Part shown: positions 59,453 to 64,000 of the stretch, piece by piece
Layout: each line of letters begins with the position of its first letter
Numbering within the stretch: the stretch's first letter is position 1
NCBI RefSeq assembly: GCF_000718095.1
Contig: NZ_JOEI01000013.1
Location: 124,001-188,000 of the forward strand
Direction of reading: 5' to 3'
Origin: Streptomyces scopuliridis RB72
GTDB lineage: Bacteria; Actinomycetota; Actinomycetes; Streptomycetales; Streptomycetaceae
DNA: 64,000 nucleotides
The notes under the pieces: generated by a model
Database searches by the model: none
Told to the model about the DNA's origin: nothing
The model's input: the letters and a program-made list of their open reading frames with translations, nothing else
Translations under genes and position numbers: made by a program

Positions 59453-61075
59453 ATGTCCACACCGTCCGGCGCCACTGGCGCCGCACCCCGCATACCCGAG
59501 TCCCGTGTCCCGGAGGCGGTCCACCGCCGCCGCTGGGCCATCCTCGGTGTCCTGATGTTCAGCCTGCTCATCGTCGTGCTGGACAACTCGATCCTGAACG
59601 TGGCGGTCAAGACGATCGCCGCCCCCGAGCCCACCGGCATCGGCGCCACCCAGAGCGAGCTGGAGTGGGCGATCAACTCCTACACGCTCGTCTTCGCCGG
59701 CCTGCTCTTCACCTCCGGGCTGCTCGGTGACCGCATCGGCCGCAAGAAGGTGCTCCTCTTCGGCATCGCCGTCTTCGGCCTCGGCTCGGCGCTCGCCGCC
59801 CTGTCCGGATCGCCCGCCGAACTCATCGGCTACCGCGCCCTGATGGGCTTCGGCGCGGCCTTTGTGATGCCTGCCACTCTCGCGGTCCTGATGAATGTCT
59901 TCGAGCGCGAGGAGCAGCCCAAGGCCATAGGCATCTGGGCGGGCAGCGTGGGCCTCGGCATCGCCATCGGCCCGATCACCGGCGGTCTGCTGCTCGAACA
60001 CTTCTGGTGGGGCTCGATCTTCCTCGTCAACGTCCCCGTGGCCGTCGTCGCGCTGGTCGCGATGGTGCTGCTGGTCCCGGACTCCAAGGACCCCAGGCCT
60101 GGCCGGGTCGACCCGCTGGGCGTCGCGCTCTCCATCGTCGGACTCGTCCTGCTGGTGTACGGCATCATCCGCGGCGGCGAGCTGGCGGACTTCACCGGCG
60201 CGAGCGTGCTGGGCCCGCTCCTCGGCGGCGTTGCCGTACTCGCCCTCTTCGTCTGGCACGAGAAGCGCAGCAGCCATCCGGCCATCGACATCTCGTACTT
60301 CAGGAAGCCGGCCTTCGCCGCCGCCGTCGCCGCCATCGCGCTGGTCTTCTTCGCGCTGATGGGCGTGACCTTCTTCTCGGCCTTCTACCTCCAGAGCGTG
60401 CGCGGCTACAGCGCGCTCCAGTCCGGACTGCTGATCCTGCCGCTCGCCGCGGCGCAGATGATCTTCGCGCCGCGTGCCCGGCTGGTGGTGGACCGGTTCG
60501 GCGCCCGCGCGGTCTGCACGGTCGGCATGCTGCTGGTCGCGGCCGGACTCGCGGCGTTCGCCCTCTTCGGCGCGGACACCCCGGTCTGGGTGCTGTGCCT
60601 CGTCTTCTTCGTCCAGGGCACCGGAATGGCGCACATCATGCCGCCGGTGACCGTCGCGGTCATGCAGGCACTGCCCCGGGAGAAGGCCGGTTCTGGCTCG
60701 GCCATCAACAACACCTTCCGCCAGGTCGGCGGCGCCCTCGGGATCGCCGTACTCGGCTCGGTGCTCTCCGCGACGTACCGGGGCGGGATCGAGGGACACC
60801 TCGGCGCGGTCCCGGCCGGCGCGCGGGACGCGGCGGGGGAGTCGATCGAGGCGACCCTCGGCATCGCGGAGAAGATGGGTCCGGCGGGCCGGCCGCTGAT
60901 CAGCTCCGCCTACGACGCGTTCCTCGACGCCATGCATGTCACGGCCCTCGGCTCGGCGGCCGTCGCGCTGATCGGCGCCGTGGTGGTCGCGCTCTTCCTG
61001 CCGGGTCTGCCGGAGCCGAGGAAGCTCGCGGGGAGCGAGGAGGCGCCCGAACCCGTGACCGCCGCCCGCGGCTGA
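59453..61075 (+). CDS. MFS drug exporter, DHA2 family (14 TM)
   Basis: 540 residues. Fourteen membrane helices with DHA2 motifs: [20 protein letters not shown] (helix 1), the motif-A loop [16 protein letters not shown], and motif [19 protein letters not shown]. The end of the protein is a charged tail. EmrB/QacA-type exporters remove lipophilic drugs by proton antiport. It is followed by a TetR gene in the same direction and preceded by that class of operator, so it is probably induced by its substrate. Confidence 0.93.
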   Translation: MSTPSGATGAAPRIPESRVPEAVHRRRWAILGVLMFSLLIVVLDNSILNVAVKTIAAPEPTGIGATQSELEWAINSYTLVFAGLLFTSGLLGDRIGRKKVLLFGIAVFGLGSALAALSGSPAELIGYRALMGFGAAFVMPATLAVLMNVFEREEQPKAIGIWAGSVGLGIAIGPITGGLLLEHFWWGSIFLVNVPVAVVALVAMVLLVPDSKDPRPGRVDPLGVALSIVGLVLLVYGIIRGGELADFTGASVLGPLLGGVAVLALFVWHEKRSSHPAIDISYFRKPAFAAAVAAIALVFFALMGVTFFSAFYLQSVRGYSALQSGLLILPLAAAQMIFAPRARLVVDRFGARAVCTVGMLLVAAGLAAFALFGADTPVWVLCLVFFVQGTGMAHIMPPVTVAVMQALPREKAGSGSAINNTFRQVGGALGIAVLGSVLSATYRGGIEGHLGAVPAGARDAAGESIEATLGIAEKMGPAGRPLISSAYDAFLDAMHVTALGSAAVALIGAVVVALFLPGLPEPRKLAGSEEAPEPVTAARG

Positions 61076-61083
61076 GAGCGAGG

Positions 61084-61119
61084 CCGCGTACGCCGCGTAC
61101 GCCGCGTACGCCGCGTACG
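61084..61119. repeat. 9-bp tandem repeat
   Basis: CCGCGTACG is repeated four times, followed to about 61170 by related units (GCCGTGTAC twice, GAGAA twice). It lies between the DHA2 exporter and the TetR gene. Confidence 0.8.
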
Positions 61120-61221
61120 AGAACGCCGTGTACGCCGTGTACGAGAATTGGCGCGGCGGAGAACGCGGCGCGGCGTACGCGGTGTGCGCGCGGACCCCAG
61201 GTCGGCGAGAGGCGGAGACAG

Positions 61222-61830
61222 GTGCGGGAGCAGGGTCACGAGAAGGAACACCGGCGCGGCAGGCCACGCAGTGAGGCGGTCGAGCGGGCGATCCTGGAAG
61301 CCGTCGTGACCCTGCTGGAGGACGGTGTGCCGCTCGGCGAGCTCTCCGTCGAGCGCATCGCCCGTACGGCGGGCGTCGGCAAGGCGACCATCTACCGGCG
61401 CTGGCAGGGCAAGGAGGAGCTCTTCCTCGACGTCCTGCGCGAGATCGAGCCGCCGGAGCCCGAACTGCCCGGCACCTCTGCGCTCGACGATCTCAGGGTC
61501 GTGCTGGAGTCGATGCGGCGGCGCGGTCTCGCCCAGCGCTCCTCGGTCCTGCTGCACAACGTCGTCGTCGGGATGAAGAGTCAGCCCAAACTCTGGGCGG
61601 AATATCACAGAACAGTCATCGACCCCCGGCGCGCGATGACGACGGACCTGATCCGGCGCGGGGTCGCCTCCGGTGAGCTACGGGACGACCTGAGCGTCGA
61701 GTTGATGCACGAACTGCTGGTTGGCCCCATGCTCATGCGCACCCTGCACCGGCCCGGCGCGCCGCTGGACGAGGATCTCCCCGACCGGATCATCAGCGCC
61801 GTGCTCCAGGGGCTGCGCCCACGCGAGTGA
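61222..61830 (+). CDS. TetR/AcrR family transcriptional regulator
   Basis: 202 residues, GTG after GGCGGAGACA. Basic N-terminus (KEHRRGRPRSEAVERAILEA), helix-turn-helix LGELSVERIARTAGVGKATI then YRRWQGKEELF. The C-terminal ligand domain includes VVGMKSQPKLWAEYHRTVID and ELMHELLVGPMLMRTL. Likely represses the upstream DHA2 exporter through the palindrome at 59410. The 146-nt gap before it holds repeats; it may also be read through from the exporter. Confidence 0.9.
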   Translation: MREQGHEKEHRRGRPRSEAVERAILEAVVTLLEDGVPLGELSVERIARTAGVGKATIYRRWQGKEELFLDVLREIEPPEPELPGTSALDDLRVVLESMRRRGLAQRSSVLLHNVVVGMKSQPKLWAEYHRTVIDPRRAMTTDLIRRGVASGELRDDLSVELMHELLVGPMLMRTLHRPGAPLDEDLPDRIISAVLQGLRPRE

Positions 61831-62007
61831 CGGACGCGCGTGCGGGATCTGTCACACCTGCCGCTCTTTCGTCCTTGATCGGAACCCCCGGACCCTCCCT
61901 CTTCGTCTCCGTGCCAGTACGGCTGTCCCCGGACGGCGGAGAAAATGCCCGTACATCGCCTAGGGTCGGGGGCGGGCGTGCACAGCAAGGCAGTGAGGGC
62001 GGCGCAT

Positions 62008-63033
62008 ATGACGCAGGAGTACACGGCGCATTCGGTGACGGACGGCGGGGAGGACCCCCGCACCGGCTCCCGCGTCAGGGTCCTGCTCGACCGATGGCGG
62101 GGCGATCCGGGCATCTGGCGGCGCGGCATCGTGCTCGCGCTGCTCGCCGTGGTGGTCGCGCTGCTGATGATCTTTCACGCGCAGATCCCCAACACCATCG
62201 GCAACTTGGGCAGTCTCACCGAAACCTTCCTGCCGTGGTTCGGGGTGTTCGTTCCGCTGATCCTCGTGCTGGCGCTGGTACGGCGCTCCGCCACCGCGCT
62301 GATCGCCGTCCTGCTGCCCACCGTGGTCTGGGTCAATCTCTTCGGCGGACTCCTCACCGACAAGTCCGGCGGCGGCGGCGACCTCATGGTCGTCACCCAC
62401 AACGTCAACGCGGACAACCCCGACCCGGCGGGCACCGCGCGCAAGCTGGCGGAGTCCGGAGCCGATGTCGTGGCGCTGGAGGAGCTGAAGGCCGGCGCCG
62501 TACCGACGTACGTCGAGGCGCTGGCCGGCACGTACAAGTACCACTCGGTGCAGGGCACGGTCGGCCTGTGGAGCAAGTACCCGATGACCGGGACCGAGCC
62601 CGTCGACATCCGGCTGGGCTGGGTCCGCGCCATGCGCTCCACCGTCAACACCCCGGAGGGCCGGGTCGCCGTCTATGTGGCGCATCTCCCCTCCGTACGC
62701 GTCAAGCTGCACGCGGGCTTCACCGCCAACCAGCGCGACAAGAGCGCCGACGCGCTGGGCGAGGCCATCGCCGACGAGTCGCTGAGCCAGGTGATCCTGC
62801 TCGGCGATCTGAACGGCACCATGAACGACCGCTCGCTCAACGCCGTGACCTCCCAGATGCGCTCGACCCAGGGCGCGGCCGGGCACGGGTACGGCTTCAG
62901 CTGGCCGGCGTCGTTCCCGCTGGCCCGGATCGACCAGATCATGGTGAAGGGCGTCGAGCCGACCTCGTCCTGGACCCTTCCCGAGACGGACAGCGACCAT
63001 CTGCCGATCGCGGCGCGCGTACAGCTGGGCTGA
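62008..63033 (+). CDS. Membrane-anchored endonuclease/exonuclease/phosphatase (EEP) family protein
   Basis: 341 residues; ATG 62008 after GTGAGGGCGG, with GTG 61978 an alternative. Three membrane helices at residues 39-115 (GIVLALLAVVVALLMIFHA; VFVPLILVLALV; IAVLLPTVVWVNLFGGLL). The EEP catalytic domain follows: VVTHNVNADNPDPAG, VVALEEL (metal Glu), VAHLPSV, LLGDLNGTMNDRSL (Asp/Asn), and TDSDHLPIAA (final Asp-His). The catalytic part faces outside. The substrate may be a phosphodiester or a lipid phosphate. Confidence 0.88.
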   Translation: MTQEYTAHSVTDGGEDPRTGSRVRVLLDRWRGDPGIWRRGIVLALLAVVVALLMIFHAQIPNTIGNLGSLTETFLPWFGVFVPLILVLALVRRSATALIAVLLPTVVWVNLFGGLLTDKSGGGGDLMVVTHNVNADNPDPAGTARKLAESGADVVALEELKAGAVPTYVEALAGTYKYHSVQGTVGLWSKYPMTGTEPVDIRLGWVRAMRSTVNTPEGRVAVYVAHLPSVRVKLHAGFTANQRDKSADALGEAIADESLSQVILLGDLNGTMNDRSLNAVTSQMRSTQGAAGHGYGFSWPASFPLARIDQIMVKGVEPTSSWTLPETDSDHLPIAARVQLG

Positions 63034-63068
63034 GCCCGGACCCTCGCCGACCGGTGCGCAGGGCCTAG

Positions 63069-63128
63069 GTCCTGTCCGGCCGGCACCAGACGCCCCGGGC
63101 TGATCCACGAAGATCGGCCGGACAGGGC
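63069..63128. mobile_element. Candidate 60-bp MITE with CTAG target duplication
   Basis: Terminal inverted repeats GTCCTGTCCGGCCG (63069-63082) and CGGCCGGACAGGGC (63115-63128) match at 13 of 14 positions. Both ends are flanked by CTAG (63065-63068 and 63129-63132), the target duplication of many IS5-group elements. It encodes nothing. It could also act as a terminator for the gene ending at 63033. Confidence 0.6.
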
Positions 63129-63232
63129 CTAGGCGCAATGCGGTGTTCATCCGCCGGAATAGAAAGCCTGAGAGACTTTGTTCCGTGGGGGTACTTAACC
63201 TGCCCCCGAACCCCACCACGGAAGGTCTCTCG

Positions 63233-64000
63233 ATGCCCCTCGCCCTGTTCGCCCTGGCCGTCAGTGCTTTCGGCATCGGGACGACAGAGTTCGTGATGAT
63301 GGGCCTGCTGCCCAATGTCGCGGACGATCTGGGTACGTCCGTGCCGACCGCCGGATATCTGGTCTCGGCCTACGCGATCGGTGTCGTCGTCGGCGCCCCC
63401 CTGCTCACCGCCCTCGGCTCCCGTATCCCGCGCAAGCGGATGCTGCTCCTGCTCATGGGGCTCTTCGTCATCGGCAACCTCGGCTCGGCGCTCGCCCCCG
63501 GCTTCGGCTGGCTGCTGGCGGGCCGGTTCCTCGCCGGGCTGCCGCACGGCGCGTTCTTCGGCGTCGGCGCGGTCGTCGCCGCCCGGCTGGTCCGCGAGGG
63601 CCGGCAGGCGCGGGCCGTCGCGACCATGTTCCTGGGACTGACCGTCGCCAATATCGTCGGCGTCCCGGCGGCCACCCTGCTCGGCCAGAACCTCGGCTGG
63701 CGCGCCACCTTCCTGGTGGTGACCGTGATCGGCCTGGTCGCGCTCGCGGCGCTCGCCCGGCTCATTCCGTACGTACCGGTCGAGGCGCACCAGAGCGTGG
63801 GCCGTGAGATACGGGCCCTCGGCGACCGTCAGGTGCTGCTCGGCCTCGCGACCGCCGTCTTCGGCTTCGCCGGCGTCTTCGCCGTCTACTCGTATCTGGC
63901 CTCGATCACGACCGAGGTGATGGGCTTCGGCGAGTCCTCCGTCACGCTGGTCCTCGCGCTCTTCGGTATCGGTATGACGCTGGGCGCGCTGGCGGCCGGG
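63233..64000 (+). CDS. MFS transporter, Cmx/AraJ-like (partial, cut by right edge)
   Basis: 256 residues visible of a protein of about 400. ATG 63233 after GGAAGG. MPLALFALAVSAFGIGTTEF is characteristic of the chloramphenicol/arabinose-exporter MFS group (GTTEFVMMGLLP). Motif A is weak (ALGSRIPRKRMLLLLMG), and FLAGLPHGAFFGVGAVVAAR follows. Eight helices are visible before the edge. Probably exports a drug or sugar. Confidence 0.88.
   Translation, partial: MPLALFALAVSAFGIGTTEFVMMGLLPNVADDLGTSVPTAGYLVSAYAIGVVVGAPLLTALGSRIPRKRMLLLLMGLFVIGNLGSALAPGFGWLLAGRFLAGLPHGAFFGVGAVVAARLVREGRQARAVATMFLGLTVANIVGVPAATLLGQNLGWRATFLVVTVIGLVALAALARLIPYVPVEAHQSVGREIRALGDRQVLLGLATAVFGFAGVFAVYSYLASITTEVMGFGESSVTLVLALFGIGMTLGALAAG

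Overview
This window is high-GC actinobacterial DNA, most likely a Streptomyces chromosome. The evidence is strongly G/C-biased third codon positions, an actinobacterial RNase P RNA, F420 metabolism (NADPH:F420 oxidoreductase), XRE/DUF397 (WhiJ/BldB-like) modules, an AfsR-type regulator and many genes that appear to lack a leader. No tRNA or rRNA gene, integrase or CRISPR array was seen. The calls come from reading protein motifs and DNA patterns by eye; no database search was run.

Layout, left to right. 1-4.4 kb: an ABC-2 exporter (its permease runs off the left edge), a beta-propeller-like protein, and a siderophore-binding lipoprotein behind a palindromic iron box. 4.4-12.1 kb: mostly housekeeping genes (Nif3-like, C4 zinc ribbon, RNase HI-phosphatase fusion, KDPG aldolase, YaaA, RNB exonuclease, MerR regulator). 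12.24-12.66 kb: RNase P RNA. 12.7-24.8 kb: small hypotheticals, aldo/keto reductase, PhzF, PhoD phosphatase, Gfo/Idh oxidoreductase, MFS exporter, an Rsm22-like protein and a secreted RTX-repeat protein.

24.8-33.3 kb is an accessory island. It holds a DUF397/XRE pair; a train of four tiny overlapping genes plus a DUF6879 gene; a coupled 64-aa/DUF6879/XRE operon; a 36-aa peptide gene next to a PIMT-like methyltransferase; fragments copied from elsewhere in the window; and A/T-richer immunity-type genes (two Imm50-like). These last lie between a full ddaH gene and a second copy of the ddaH 3' end.

33.4-45.6 kb returns to core functions: TetR regulator, prim-pol-like protein, the efeO-efeB-efeU ferrous iron uptake operon, heme oxygenase, methionine aminopeptidase and npdG. 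The siderophore-binding protein, efeOBU and heme oxygenase each have an IdeR/DmdR1-like box upstream, so they probably form one iron-starvation regulon. 45.7-49.9 kb is a polymorphic-toxin locus: an Rhs protein lacking its N-terminus, with a Hint domain and a nuclease-like tip, followed by probable immunity genes. 50-64 kb holds a divergent DyP peroxidase, a site-2-protease homologue, an AfsR-like regulator, a DrrAB-type exporter, panB, a drug exporter with its TetR repressor and a clear 19-bp operator, an EEP-family hydrolase, a short IS5-like MITE and an MFS gene cut by the right edge.

Two patterns recur. A -10 hexamer (mostly TAGNNT) lies exactly 6-7 nt before the start codon of many genes, the mark of leaderless transcripts. 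Short tandem arrays with an 8- or 16-bp period, and one with an 18-19-bp period, lie in intergenic gaps, mainly between convergent genes.
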